This document shows positions 1-12,645 of a DNA stretch of 64,000 nucleotides, piece after piece. How positions within the stretch are numbered: the first letter of the stretch is position 1; every line of letters begins with the position of its first letter. Under the pieces are notes generated by a model, which searched no databases, was not told the origin of the DNA, and saw nothing but the letters and a program-made list of their open reading frames with translations. The position numbers were made by a program, and so were the translations under genes. Source of the DNA: Sisyra terminalis (taxonomy: Eukaryota; Arthropoda; Insecta; Neuroptera; Sisyridae); NCBI GenBank assembly GCA_958496175.1, contig OY292275.1, positions 8,804,001 through 8,868,000 on the forward strand, read 5' to 3'.

Positions 1-2492
1 AGAGAAAATCACCAAACATTAAATATGTAATTTGTAACAAAACTTTATATGATTAATTTTTTTCATTATTTTTTTCCATAATCAGTAAAAAAACACTACA
101 ATAATCTATTATTAGATATATTTAAGACAATTTTACCATCGCATACCTATGTAACCAATAAAAAAGTTTTCATGGCTGTCATTTGTCCTATTTTGCGTCT
201 TCTAAGTTGGATTACAAAAATTCGACATATTTTTCTTTGAAAAAGCAGTTTTTGCCAAAGCCATTATCACTAAAAAATTTTAATAACCACGATAACCAGT
301 AAGCATTTTTGTTTTTTTTTTTAAAATATATTTTTATAAACCAATTTCGTCATATGCCATCATTTTGTATACGGATAGTTCTGTGGTAGAAAATGGCTCA
401 TATTTCGGTGTTTATAGGGGAACCTAGAATATGATTATCCATATCGCTGGAGAATACTACCAATTATCAAGCGGAGATCTATGCAATGGTAGCCTGTGCA
501 CGGAAATGTCTAAGATGTTTCAAAAGTTTTTAAAGGTCTTAATTTAGAAAAATAAGGACCCAGGAAGCACAATAAGTCTTGAACTTGCAGTGTTGATGGT
601 GAACTAACCTAATCCTAGGAAACCCAAAAAAAAGCACTCTTATTCAGGGTATTCAGCGGCCAGGGAAATCTAGACAGTAAAGCACTGTTACATATTGAAC
701 GTACAATGTATATGCAGATCTTAACGTTAATTTATTTTATTTTGCAATGCTTTTCTCAAAATTGGAAGTACTCTATAAATAAGGTCAGAGAAAGATGCGA
801 ACTTTCAGAAAAAAACTAAAGAAATAACAGGAAATCCTGTTATTGCAGAGCTAAATTGGACTACCGATTTATGTCCAAATTTTTTAATTCGACTCCTTTG
901 AGTACAACTCTCCGCAGATATTCGGCTTTAATTTTAAAACAACTATAAAAACTATATTTAATTTAACACACCTATTTTGTTAGTAGTGTATTTTTATTGA
1001 AAATTTACATGATTTAGACAAATTGGTTCAGAAAAAACTTCGTATTAATTTGCCTATGCTCCTTTAAAAGGATTTGCAAGAAAAAGAAGAATGAAATTGC
1101 ATTTTTTGTCAAATTAAATTTAAAAATGTGAAATCGATTATTGTTGAGTTTCGGCTTGAAAAAAAGTAATTCAAAAAACCGTCACTGTAATTTTCCTTTT
1201 GCATGCATCTCTCGAGACTGCGATTCCACTATATATGACATTATACCATTAAAAACGGTTTCGGTGTTTTTTTTTTTTCAAATTCCTCTCCTACGCTGAT
1301 CTTTAAAGCTTATCCGTTCCAAAAGGATAAAAAAACCAAGTATAACCAGTAAACCAACTGATTACATTCTACTTAAATGTACATCGACCCAAAAATAATT
1401 ATATCAATTATAAAAAAACAAATAAATTATAGGAAAATTATGGTTATTAATCGTTTAGCCTTTCAGTGTTTTATTTTTCGCATTCGTCTTATACGAAGCG
1501 ACCAGAATCGAAAAAACGGAGAGAACAAATAATTACTGGGAAACTGAATCAATTAATTCAAGTACATAAGCACATCAATTCGATTAATCCCAAAGGCAAA
1601 TTATACCGCAACTAATATCTTATTTTCTTATGTACACATGTATGTACATTGTACACAGGTCGTATGATGGATATGATTAATGATTCAATTTTCTTTAACA
1701 TTATATGTTTAATTTTTAAAGAGTGTTTTTTTTTTCCAACGAAAAATTAGCAATTTTTTTTCCTTTGTATATATCACCTGTCATGTTTTGTTCTAATAAC
1801 TATTACCTAGTTAGTGTTTTTAATTATCCATTTTCTCATATGAGTTTCTAGTCAATTTCCCTGATAATGGTCAAACCCTCCGTTTAAATGTTAACTTGGT
1901 AGTATTATAATAATTCATCAGAGGGTATGTTCATAGTTAGGTACCTATCTATCTTCGAGGACGTGGCCAAGTTAGGTCTAACATATTTTATTTTATAAAT
2001 ATATATAAGTTTTATTTTTTTATAATACGGAACACAATATAATTCCATTAATAAACATGTGGCAACCTGTTTTATATAAAGTTAATTATACACAACGTGC
2101 AGCCGACGTACTTATTATAAAATAATTTCCAGAGCACATTTTAAATGCAACGTTGCATTCGGTAAATAATATATTATGGTTTTTCAGTTTCAAGTCCCAG
2201 CCGTTGATAATGTGTCTCGTTATTCTGGACAGAACTTGGCGATTTTAATTATTTGTGTCTTATTTTAACAGAAAATGGCTTTTATTCGCCAAAGTATGTT
2301 TTATGAGATTAATCAGAATGAAATAAAAGTCAATTGGGAGAGTGTGATTGTGGTGTTGTGAGAGGCAAATGTTTATTCATTGGTAATGTAGCCGCAGGAG
2401 CAGCCTGTAATTATCATAACAACTTTATTTCAATGGACGTAGGGATCAATTATTATAAATTTTTTAACTTGTTCTCTACTTTTAGAGGTACA
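1..2492. other. AT-rich non-coding DNA, no gene seen
   Basis: No open frame with recognisable protein similarity, no splice-bounded exon and no RNA gene is visible. The short open frames here have no domain signature and a base composition like the surroundings. It is probably intergenic or intronic. Confidence 0.6.
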
Positions 2493-2544
2493 TATAATTT
2501 ATTGAGTTACAAATGATTCTTTCAGAGAAACTGATGAGAGTATA
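2493..2544. repeat. Left copy of ~52-58-bp direct repeat flanking a 2.2-kb unit
   Basis: The segment with core GTTACAAATGATTCTTTCAG continuing to GATGAGAGTATA recurs almost unchanged at 4714-4772. The DNA between the copies starts TACAGGGTGTT and ends AACACCCGGTA, an imperfect terminal inverted repeat. This resembles an insertion flanked by an unusually long target duplication; duplication by recombination is an alternative. Confidence 0.5.
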
Positions 2545-2683
2545 CTACAGGGTGTTCAATGTGGTATATTTAAAATTTAATTTTAAAAGACCAAGCCATT
2601 TGTTATCTTTCATCGAGAATGTACTATATTGGACATTTAATTTATAGAAGAAATAAAATTGTCACTATAGTTTTCGAATTGAA

Positions 2684-3290
2684 TTGAAATTTCCAAGTGT
2701 ATCGTTGAATAGTTCCACCAAAATCAAAGTAACAGTAGACAAAAGTTCCATATAAAAAGCTCAATTCTCAGTCTCGATATGTTAGAACAATCGAATGTTT
2801 TTTTTAAAAAAAAACGAAATCTTACTACTTGGCAAATTTAACTAAGAATTTCTAAAGTTCATCAAAGATCATGTTAATGCAGGGGTGTCAAACTCAAAAG
2901 CTTACTTGGGCCAAATACAGAATACTTAACTTTGGTGGGCCTCAAATCAATGTTCATAGAAACAAATATACTTTTATTTAGAAAGTTGAAATTTCCAAGT
3001 GCATTGTTGAATAGTTCCACCAAAATCAATGTAACAGTAGACAAAAGTTCTATATAAAAAAGCTCAATTTGAAAGCTTCAATATGTTCTAACAATCGAAT
3101 AATTTTTTTTAAATAAGCGTAATTTTACTACTTGGCAAATTTACCTAAGAATTTCCAAAGTTGATCAAAGATCAAATTAATGCAGGAGTGTCAAACTCAA
3201 AAGCTTACTTGGGCCAAATAAACAGAGCTTAACTTAGGTGGGCCTCAAATCAATGTTCATGGTAACAAATATTTTTATTTTGAATAGTAC
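2684..3290. repeat. Two tandem ~302-bp units with hAT-like end motif
   Basis: The unit beginning TTGAAATTTCCAAGTG at 2684 is repeated from 2986 with scattered substitutions. Each unit carries a CAGGGGTGTCAAACTC-type motif (2880; CAGGAGTGTCAAACTC at 3183) followed by TTGGGCCAAAT and GGTGGGCCTCAAA. CAGGGGTGTCAAACTC resembles known hAT termini, so the duplicated unit may include a hAT-type MITE end. Confidence 0.6.
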
Positions 3291-3809
3291 ATTGTGATAA
3301 ACATTATATGGGTAATTTTCATCAAATTCCCAAATTAAGAAGAAAAATATTTATAAAAATTATTTTATAAAAATTGATTTTTTTTTTTTGGTCAATTTTG
3401 TAGTATTTGTGTAACTTGATTTTACCAATATAATGATCCCCAGATTAAATTAATTTTAGGCGAACTATAAGGATGATTAAATTGTAAGGGAATGGTTTTT
3501 ATGGGTCGTACCATCATTGAATTTTATCTGTTATTGTTTGATGGAGAACAAAAATTTTGGACCCTATAACAGTATTGTTGTTACGTAAATATAATAATCC
3601 TCTGTAAAGTGTTAATTTTTGTTCTGCATCGTCAAAATGACATTATTGTATCTCTGCATTGTACTTAAAGCAATAATTTTCACTTAAGTCAGCATGAATG
3701 ATATTCTAATCTTTAAACAGGAATAAACGACGAATTTAAGGATTAAATAAGTACAGAAATAAAAAAAATCAAGTTCGACAAGTTTAAAAGCCAATACCCC
3801 ATATATTGC

Positions 3810-3842
3810 CATTCCCTCATTTCAAATTGAAATGAGGGAATG
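3810..3842. repeat. 33-bp perfect palindrome
   Basis: CATTCCCTCATTTCAA is followed after one base by its exact reverse complement. The half-motif TGAGGGAATG recurs singly at about 3989 and 4188, giving three sites in 0.4 kb. The function is unknown; it may be a transposon end or a protein-binding site. Confidence 0.7.
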
Positions 3843-4713
3843 CCGAATTTAACTAAAAATTAAAAAAATCTAGGGACATAAACTTTTCTTAGATCTGAAT
3901 TTTTGTGTTACTTTAATTTCCCTTACAACCTACTTTACTTTGCAATTATTATTAACATATAGTAAATACCTCTATTTTTCTTCAATGTGAGGGAATGACG
4001 ACTGAAAATATAATCTATATATAATCTATAAAAAATAATTTTCATATTTTTTGCTTTTGATACTCTACTCATATAAGATGACTTAAATATGTGAAATAAT
4101 TTATAGTATCGCCAACGATCACATATCAATGAGAGCTTTCATCAATGATTACAGATGCGTCCATGTATCGATTGTAAGTAAAGATATGAGGGAATGATTT
4201 TTTATGGGACACATAAATATATTTGAAAACGTGTTCTTTTCTTTTCACTTCCAAAATGAAAAGATTTTTGAACATCTATTTTTTATTAATCGATTGATGA
4301 AATTCACAAAACATTTTTTTTAAAAAATTTTTGATTTAAAAGTTCAAAAATGTTATAATCTTAAGTTTGGGGTATAGTGCGGAAATGATTTTCCGGGTTC
4401 TATTTATTTATTATTCTATAGAGATAATCATATGGCTCAAAAATCATAACCTATTCAACAAGTTAAATTATTGTTTATGTCCTGATACATCTCTTTTCTG
4501 CTACTATCTTTCCTATTTTGGCAGAAATTTTATAATTTTAATGATATTAAATTTTGGAATTTCGAGAAAAACCAAAAGATGCAGGCATTAAAAGAAAAAT
4601 TGTTTATTACTTAATGAGTTTCCTGTAAATATGAATATACTTTAAGGTATATAACACTATAATGAATTTCAAAAATGAAATCTTATTTTTTTACAAAGGA
4701 TCCACAAACACCC

Positions 4714-4772
4714 GGTATAATTTACAAATAAAGTTACAAATGATTCTTTCAGAGAAATTGATGAGAGTATAA
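4714..4772. repeat. Right copy of the direct repeat at 2493-2544
   Basis: It matches 2493-2544 apart from a small insertion and one or two substitutions, and directly follows the ...CACCCGGTA end of the intervening unit. Confidence 0.5.
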
Positions 4773-7646
4773 CATTACGTTAAAATACTACAAGGATGCT
4801 GAAATATTTAAATTTTGGACAAGTAATATTACAAATTTTTTTCAGGGGTAGAACAAAGATTGATTAATACATTCAAGTCTTTTCCTTCGTTAAGATTTAA
4901 TTAATATGTTAACCACTGTTTTCTAAATTTGTTTGAATAATGACTTGCAATATTACAAACATGGAACGTAAGCCAATCTTTTTGTTTATCAATATCAAAT
5001 TAAATAGCTATTATAAAATATATTTACCACTCATAATATTCAATTAGAATGATTCGGAAAAAATAGAAAAAAAATTCTAACAAAAAAAAATTTTTTTTTC
5101 GTTTTTAATTTGATGCTGTCAACTTTAATTCGAGTCAAAATAAAGATATTAAAATGAAGATTAAAAAAAATTTATTCAGCCAAGGGGGAAAAAGTTAAAT
5201 CGTTTTAGCATTCCCCTCCGAAAAAAAACCATGGTAGAGACCAACGTTATAAAGTCATTAGCCAAAGAAAAAATATTCATACAAGTTTCGAAAATATCAT
5301 CGTTTTTGTCCAGATTAAATGGAGATCAGTCAAATTTTTTGTCGTTTTCTCATAATAATATGAATTATGTGAATAGCATACATTATAACCCATTAAAAGG
5401 CCCAAATATCTTTGTGGCAAATTTTGAAAGTTCCAAAAGAGTTGATTGAATTTTTTATGGCATCATTTTGAAAATTACGTATGGAAATTTTGTAGAGCAT
5501 TATTCATATCTTTAATGTCTTTAAGTTTATAAAGTGTATTTTTTCTTTGCTTTAATTACTTAATTTAAAAATGATTACCCCAAAGCTCATGAATTCGATG
5601 GACGGGCTGCGTTTTCGGGTTGAATCAATTGGGCAACATTGCCGTTTGCCCCCATTAAATTGTTTTATACTGAGTGTTAAAATATTCATAAATTTTGAAG
5701 CGAGAACTTGACATCTGTTCGGTACAATAATTGTTGTATAATTTTTTAATATTTATTCTGTGGAAAAACGAGAAAGTTCCTTGAATATTTTTGGACAAAT
5801 ATCGTAAATAAAGTAACCGTTTAGACTTGAGAAATTTGTTAAAATATATAATTTTTATACGTACATTTGTTAACGAAATAGTCTGGTCCTAAAATAAAAT
5901 TTTAATTTTAATATGCGGAAAAAATAAATTCAATATTTCATGTTTGGATTGGAAAGATGCATTAAACTTTGAATTAATATAAAAACATTGGAGCTTTTTA
6001 TCACAAATAAAAATATTTGTCCAAAAATTATGCAATGACTTACAATTTTTTTGTGGCGTTTATGAAAAAGTTAAAATCAAATTTAACATTTACGATTCAT
6101 TGAAATAAAACTAGCTAAGTATTAATATTTTTTTCAATCGTTCAATCGTAATTAATTGATGAACAACCATTAATAAAATTATGCAAGAATTTCTATGCCT
6201 GCAGCCTCCCAAACCATAATTAATTGGAATTGGATATTAATCAATTGATCGTCCATAAATATCATTTTATAAAAACACAAAACCCCCAAAAAAGTTTCTC
6301 TCTCTTGAAATCAAAGAAATTAAATTAGTTTTTAAATTCCTTCAGATATGCGTCATTGAATTAAAAAAGTAAATTTATACAATTTTTTATTCGAAATAAT
6401 AAATTTCTCTTTGCCTGTAAATCGTGGACCATAAAAAATTATTCAACAAGTTAGTAGCATTCATAATCAAGTTCTTAATATTTTTTTTTATTTCACATCT
6501 TACAAGTAAAACGATCCAGAACCTTTTTTTCCCGCAGAAGAAATTATAGAACGTAACGCTCAATTAACATTACTATAATACGCTTCTTTTTCAAACTCGA
6601 AAAAAACAGCCACAGGCCCATAGTTAAAATAATAAGGTAATATTGATGTACCAATATTTTGATAACATAATTGAAGTGCGTTATGTTTGAGGAAAAAATT
6701 TATTCAAATCAAATATGAAAAATGCTTTTTAACGTGGGCTTAACGTAATTTATTGATCCGAAATAAATTTTCAAAAGAAAAAAAAACAGACTTGTAAAAA
6801 TGATAAAAATACCGAAATCACAAACGATTTGTAATTTTGTGGCCAAAAAAAAATTAAATGTTTCTATAATACTGATTTATTATGTTAGACTTAACTGAGT
6901 TAATTGAATTTGAAAACGAGTTTTATAGTCGCGGGAGAATTAGCATTTTTTTTTTAAATAAAATTTAACATGGGTTTGTGACTCTTTTTCGTAGCTATAA
7001 CATATAAACTTTTATATCCTCTATAAATATTGCGCTTGTAAACGTTTAATGGCACATAATTATAAGAAGAATTATCATGATTTATTTTATCGAAGAATCA
7101 CGACGACTGTGTTAAAATGACATTGTAATTGTACAAAGATTTATTTTTTTCAATTCCTTGTCCTATACGAAATGTTTGATAATTTTTTTTCCTCAAATGA
7201 AATGCTTGGTTTTTTTCAATGTTCTGAACTATGATCACTTCTTTACGCTTACATTGAATTCTTTGATTGTGGATGTATTTGGATATCATTCATAAACTAT
7301 GTGATAAGTTTCAATGAAACTTTTAAAATGTTGCGAATAATTCCAAGAATATTTGGAATTTAATAAAGAAATATTTGTTGGAAACATTTGTTACTTATGT
7401 TCTTGATTTTAAAAATAAGCAACTAAAGTAATGCTTTCGCCAAATGTTTGGGATTTTAACCGACTTTAAAGTTGCCAAATAAGGAATACCTATTTTTTTT
7501 TGTATTGTAAAAGTAGACGCCAAAAAACTCTTGAATTTGTTTTTCACTTTTCTACTATAATTGGAAGAAAATCAAAAGAATAGCGATGAAGTATAGCACA
7601 GAACGTGCAAAAAAATGGTGAGGAGGTTAGTGAAATATTACGTTAA
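4773..7646. other. Non-coding DNA, no gene seen
   Basis: Strongly AT-rich with poly-A/T runs. The open frame at 5231-5449 (72 codons) has no recognisable domain and is probably a chance frame. Confidence 0.55.
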
Positions 7647-9446
7647 GGGCATGTCACGTGAAGCGGATACCGAAAAAAAGTGACCTTCTAAAATTTAGTC
7701 ATATTCGGCATAACTATAATTCTAGTAAGTATGAATGTGGACACAAAATATTTTTTTCGAATGATGGTTATTTGTCAAGTTATACGCTGCTAAAGAATTG
7801 TCGTTAATAAAATTCGAATTTTTTGAAAAAAAAAATTCAAATTGAACAATTTTTTTTTAAAATATTAAAAAGGGCAATTTAAATAGAACATATACTATTC
7901 TATCTAAATACAAAATAAAACTTGATATTTTTATTTTTTTAATATACAAAACCGCCAATAAACTTTTCAAATCGGAATTTTAGTAACTTTGACCATTTTG
8001 TTTTTTGATTTTTTTATTTCAAAATATAGCCTAAAGTACATTTATAATACGCCAGAAGTTTCAAAATGGGATCTGCAATAGTTTAGGAGATGGATGAATT
8101 ACAGTACATACGTGTCATACCCTAGTTTCCTTAGGTCAACTATTTTACGCGATATACAACACTAAAACACTGCAATATTTATATTTACTATCCTACTTAA
8201 GCGTATTTAAAGCTCTAAAAATGATGTGGGGTAATTATTATTGAAATTAAAATAGTACTTATTGAAAAAAAATTAAGTAGGAAACAATAGTTCAAAAGTA
8301 GCCAAAAAGGTTAAATGACTAAAATGAACGTGCTCTTTAAACCCCATGTTAAACTAAAACTTTCATTTCCCTTCAATTTTCCAAGTGATCGTACCCCTTC
8401 CACAGCATATTTGTGCAAAATATATTCTCTCCTATCTTCGTTAGAACAATTAGAACAATTTTGTACAAATATGATGTGGAAAGGGTACGATCACTTGGAA
8501 AATTGAGGGGAAATGAAAGTTTTAGTTTAACATGGGGTTTATGGAGCTACTCACTCTAGTCATTTAACCTCTTTGGCTAGCAAACGATTTTATTACTTAG
8601 CACGAAATTTATTTTAAACTACTGTTTCCTACTAAATATTTTTTCAATAAGTACTATTTTAATTTGAATAATAATTACCCCACAATATTGGTAGAACTAT
8701 AATTACTATAATTACGCTTAAGGATAGTAAGTATATTTATTGCAGGGTTTTAGTGTGATATCGCGTAAACAAGTTGACCTAAGGAAGCAAGGGTCAACAC
8801 GTATGTACTTTAATTCATTCATCTCCTAAACTGTTGCAGATCCTATTTTGAAACTTCTGGTGTATTATTAATGTACTGTAGACAAGAAGACAATTCAGGT
8901 TGTTAATTAATTAATTGTTAATCAATCAAGAAGCCTGAAGAAGTTACGATACGTAACAAAACGTAGCTAATTGAATAAAAAACCGATCTTAAACAACTTG
9001 AATTATCTTCTTATTTAATAAAAGCTGAGATCTGAATTTTATCATCTATGTACTTTAGACTATATTTTGAAATAAAAAAATAAAAAAACAAATTGGTCGA
9101 AGTTACTAAAATTCTAATTTGAAAAGTTTACTTCCGGTTTTGTATACTTAAAAAAAATAAAAATACTCTAATTTTATTTTGTATGTAGATGGAACAGTAT
9201 ATGTTTTATTTAAATCACCATTTTCAATATTCTAAAAAAAAATTGTTTAATTGGAATTTTTTTTTTCCAAAAAATACGAATTTCAATAACAACACTTCTT
9301 TAGAAGCGTATAACTTGACAAATAACCATCATTCGAAAAAATGATTTTGTGTCCACATTCATACTTACTAGAACTACAATTATGCCGAATATGAACAAAT
9401 TTTAGAAGGTCACTTTTTTTTGCTGTCCGCTTCACGTGAAATGCCC
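7647..9446. mobile_element. 1.8-kb fold-back (long inverted repeat) element
   Basis: Almost the whole segment is one imperfect palindrome. The left arm begins GGGCATGTCACGTGAAGCGG and the right arm ends with the near complement (CCGCTTCACGTGAAATGCCC). The arms match inward to a centre near 8430-8460, where TTTTCCAAGTGATCGTACCC is mirrored. CGTTAA flanks both ends (7641-7646 and 9447-9452), consistent with a short target duplication. There is no transposase. The right arm alone carries a later 170-bp insertion. It looks like a non-autonomous fold-back DNA transposon of unassigned superfamily. Confidence 0.8.
8878..9047. mobile_element. Nested 170-bp insertion with inverted ends and hammerhead-like core
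   Basis: The insertion interrupts only the right arm of the fold-back element, between two copies of ATGTACT (8871-8877 and 9048-9054), so it is younger. Its ends are roughly complementary (AAGAAGACAATTCAGGTTGT versus AACAACTTGAATTATCTTCT). Internally CTGAAGA is followed by the stem GTTACG-ATA-CGTAAC and AAAAC, resembling a decayed hammerhead core. A related copy lies at about 29645-29790. Confidence 0.65.
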
Positions 9447-9452
9447 CGTTAA

Positions 9453-10423
9453 TATTGAAAATTGAAGAACTGCGTAGTTAGGTTTACTTTAAAATTAACT
9501 ACTAATAATTTAAGTTTTTGTGGTACTTCGCAAACTTAAGGGTGTGAAGAATAGTTAGCCAATAAATATTTGTACAAACGAGCCGATTAATTGATGTGTT
9601 TTACGAGGAAAAGCTTCGCATAGAAAAACAACTTTTGTCACACTCATAATAAAGACAGGTGTAAAAACCCAGTCCGACATGACACTTTAATATATAAATA
9701 ATGTTAAATTAACTTGCGGCAATGTGGAACGATAAAAATGAATGAAAGAAGTTTGCCAAAAAATAAAATGGAAAAGTTGGTTACTTGTCGTTTGTATTTG
9801 TCGATGTGTTTATAAGGGGGATGTAAGGGCAGGGCTGTTGTTATGAAGGTACTTGCAACAGATTTGTTTGTGTGAGCCGCAATAATAGACTCTGAGTTGG
9901 TGTGATGGGTCCCTGGGGACCCATAACTCACCCTAGCCCTTCTTAATCCGATATTATTTAGTCATGGTATTCGGCGTTTGTTTGTGTTGTATTGTAAAAG
10001 GCTGGTAAAAGGGAGCTTTCGATCTCGCGACGTTGTCTCTTTTATTCGTCGAGCTTTAGTTGTCATTGCTTGTATTCTCTCTCTTTTATATTTTGTGAAT
10101 GTGTGTATGAAACATCACTCGTCTAATCTTTACGTACTTGACTTTATTAGAGGGTAAAATGTGTATCGTTATAATAAAGGGTGTGAGCACGAGACCGATT
10201 TCTTATTATTAGCCTTTATAATTTATTTAAATTGATTCGACATTCATAAAGCCATATTTACCATGTGATTTTTGCTGAGCTTTACCAGCAGAACTAAAAT
10301 AAGGCAATATAGGCATATAATCGTTTTCTAACAAACGAACAAATTATGTTTTTCCTCAAATATTTAACCACCAATTCTAACACGTTTAAATTGGACTTTC
10401 TGTTACTAAATCAATATATTTAA
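9453..10423. other. Non-coding DNA with a less AT-rich island
   Basis: No gene is visible. Positions ~9780-10100 are less AT-rich and contain TCGATCTCGCGACGTTG and pyrimidine tracts. This could be conserved regulatory DNA or an old repeat. Confidence 0.35.
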
Positions 10424-10577
10424 TAGGCTGGGCCAAAAAATTCAACCATTTTTTTTGTGAAAGATATATCAAAAATATTATTCCGAGTGACAAGAAAATA
10501 AAATATTGTGATATTTTGAGCTCTTAATATTGATATTAAGAGGTCTATCATCGCAATTTTCGATTTTTCAATCCATA
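10424..10577 (+). repeat. Dispersed repeat, copy 1 of 3 (contains an AT palindrome)
   Basis: It begins TAGGCTGGGCCAAAAAATT and contains GAGCTCTTAATATTGATATT followed by AAGAG, a near-perfect palindrome. Similar copies lie at 11484-11640 (same orientation) and 13814-13965 (opposite). A sequence resembling a mariner end (GCTCTTGTTGGGACATC) lies downstream at about 10949. Confidence 0.7.
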
Positions 10578-11483
10578 GCCCATTTTTAGAAAAGTTTTGA
10601 GCCATCAGACTGAAATAATTAAACAATATATATTCCTGAAGCAAATTAAATGTTCTATAAAAATGTTTCATTTCAAACATTCGTGAGACCAACCGTTTTC
10701 TTAAAATCAAGTCTTGAACATGTTAAAGGGAAAATACAGCGTTTAGTTGGAGAAATACAACTACGTTTATGCGAAAACGTTATTCAAAATTTCAGCAAAG
10801 GAATAACCCTGTGCTAGTGATTTTATGGTGGCTCTTTGGTAGATTTTGAATTTCACGTTTATACAGAACTATTTTGCTTTACTTTAAATAAAAATGAATG
10901 GTTAGTTTATAAAACAATTAATTTTTCCTATAAAACTAAATTCAGCGCTCTTGTTGGGACATCTTTTATTTTAAAAGAGCGTTTTATTTTTAGTCGAAAC
11001 ATTTCCACTTTTGATTTTATTATTGTTTAAAAAAGAAAAAGACGAATCTCTTTTCTAAGAGCTCGATTACACATCAATATTTCCGTCTATATTATGCAAA
11101 TGATTTCAATTACGTATCTACATTAAGAAATTAACTTTTTCCAAGGAAATGGAAAATATTCGTCTTCCAGCAGTAATTAGTAACATAACACTCCAATATC
11201 GCTACTAATAATAGTATTGATAATTGTCGTTGATCTGATATGATCTAATGATATAATCTCTTCATTGTATTATGTACAATCGTTTTTTCTCATCCGACCA
11301 TCTAAATTCTAAATTTTTATCCGACATTAAGCAACATTTTTGTAACAGGTCAGTGAAATACACAACCATATCAATTCCTTAAAAACTAAACTGAAATTTG
11401 GAAATTTAACGTGTGGTTCCATAAGCTTCCACATTGTTCAAAAACTATTATAATTTAATAGAATATTTTGAGCTTAAATTATT

Positions 11484-11640
11484 AGGCTGGGCCAAAAAAT
11501 TAAACAATTTTTTTTGTTAAAGATATATCAAAAATATTATTCAGAGTGACAAAAAAAATAAAATATTGTGATATTTTGAGCTCTTAATATTGATACTAAG
11601 AGGTCTATCATTGCAGTTTTCGATTTTTCAATCCAAAGCA
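11484..11640 (+). repeat. Dispersed repeat, copy 2 of 3
   Basis: It matches 10424-10577 closely, including TAGGCTGGGCCAAAAAATT at the left end and the internal AT palindrome. It abuts the dead mariner-like transposase to its right. Confidence 0.7.
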
Positions 11641-11644
11641 CATT

Positions 11645-12230
11645 TTAAGCTCAAAATTTTTGAATCATTGTTTTCTTTATATAGCTCCAAATAAAAAAAT
11701 CTATCGGTGTTAGATCGTACGATTTTGGTGGCCAATATTGTTCACTAAATAGAGAAATGACAGCCTGGAAACTTGGTCTGCAGTAATACCATTGTTTCTC
11801 GTGCTTTATGGTAGGTTGCATCGTCTTGTTGGAAAAACATGTCCTCCACATCAATTACGTCCAATTCGGACCTCAAAAACTCCGTTTATATGTCATGATA
11901 CTGAAGTTTCTGGGTTCTCGACCATAGATTCCAGTACTGTGGCTATATTTTCAAGAGACCGACATGAACGACGATGGACAACTGATCTTTTGATTCATCA
12001 GCGTAAATTTTGTCTCAAATTTTGAAAATAAACACCTCACTATCGATTCATTTGTCGGATTATTGCGACCGAAAGCTTGATGTAATTAGCGAACGGTTTT
12101 CGCAAAACTTTCACCATTTTTGTAAAGTGTTTTTACAATAATTAAACGTTGTTCATTTTAATACTTTCCATATTTTTGAATTGGGTCTTTAAGAGTCAAC
12201 TATCAAAGAAAATATCATCGTACAATTCGT
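11645..12230 (-). pseudogene. Mariner/Tc1-superfamily transposase relic
   Basis: Reading leftward, the fragments show a catalytic-domain segment FFQQDDATYH (compare the usual F-Q-D-G/N-A-x-x-H) and then WPPKSYDLTPIDFFIWSYIK, a good match to the W-P-P-R-S-x-D-L-T-P-x-D-F-F-x-W block with its third catalytic acidic residue. Stops and frameshifts break the frame throughout, so it is dead. A terminal motif of mariner type, GCTCTTATTGGGATACTCTA, lies just beyond at ~12262-12281. The best uninterrupted piece is 11651-11854. It is an old DNA transposon copy; the exact clade is not assigned. Confidence 0.8.
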
Positions 12231-12645
12231 ATTAATAAAATGGCGGTAAATTTAAATCCGGTGCTCTTATTGGGATACTCTATATGTGCAAGAAAACAGT
12301 GGAATTTTTTCGAATGAAAATTTAACCACTTACTATGGTAATAATGTTCGACAATCAGGAAGTATTCTCAAAAATTTTTGCGTACTTCTTGAAAACATTT
12401 TTTATTTTTAATTCCACTTTCAACAAACTGTAGTTTATTTTCTCGAAATAATTTTTTGTAAGTTACTTTGTCATATTTGTCTTAGGTTTCAAATTCTTGC
12501 ATTTTTCATGCGCTTGTTTAAGTGTTTCAATAAAGCTTTGGTTGTTTAAAGTTAACAAAATGCATTAACTATACTTATGTTATAGAAATGTAAGGATTGA
12601 AAATAACCGTAAGAATTAAAGTCATTTTAAGGTCAATTGTTTTTC

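Larger units (their letters stand above)
2545..4713. mobile_element. Possible 2.2-kb non-autonomous element with imperfect terminal inverted repeats
   Basis: The unit lies between two ~52-58-bp direct repeats and has short imperfect inverted ends (TACAGGGTGTT... and ...AACACCCGGTA). It has no recognisable coding capacity. It contains a tandem duplication of ~302 bp and a 33-bp palindrome. The family is not identified. Confidence 0.35.
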
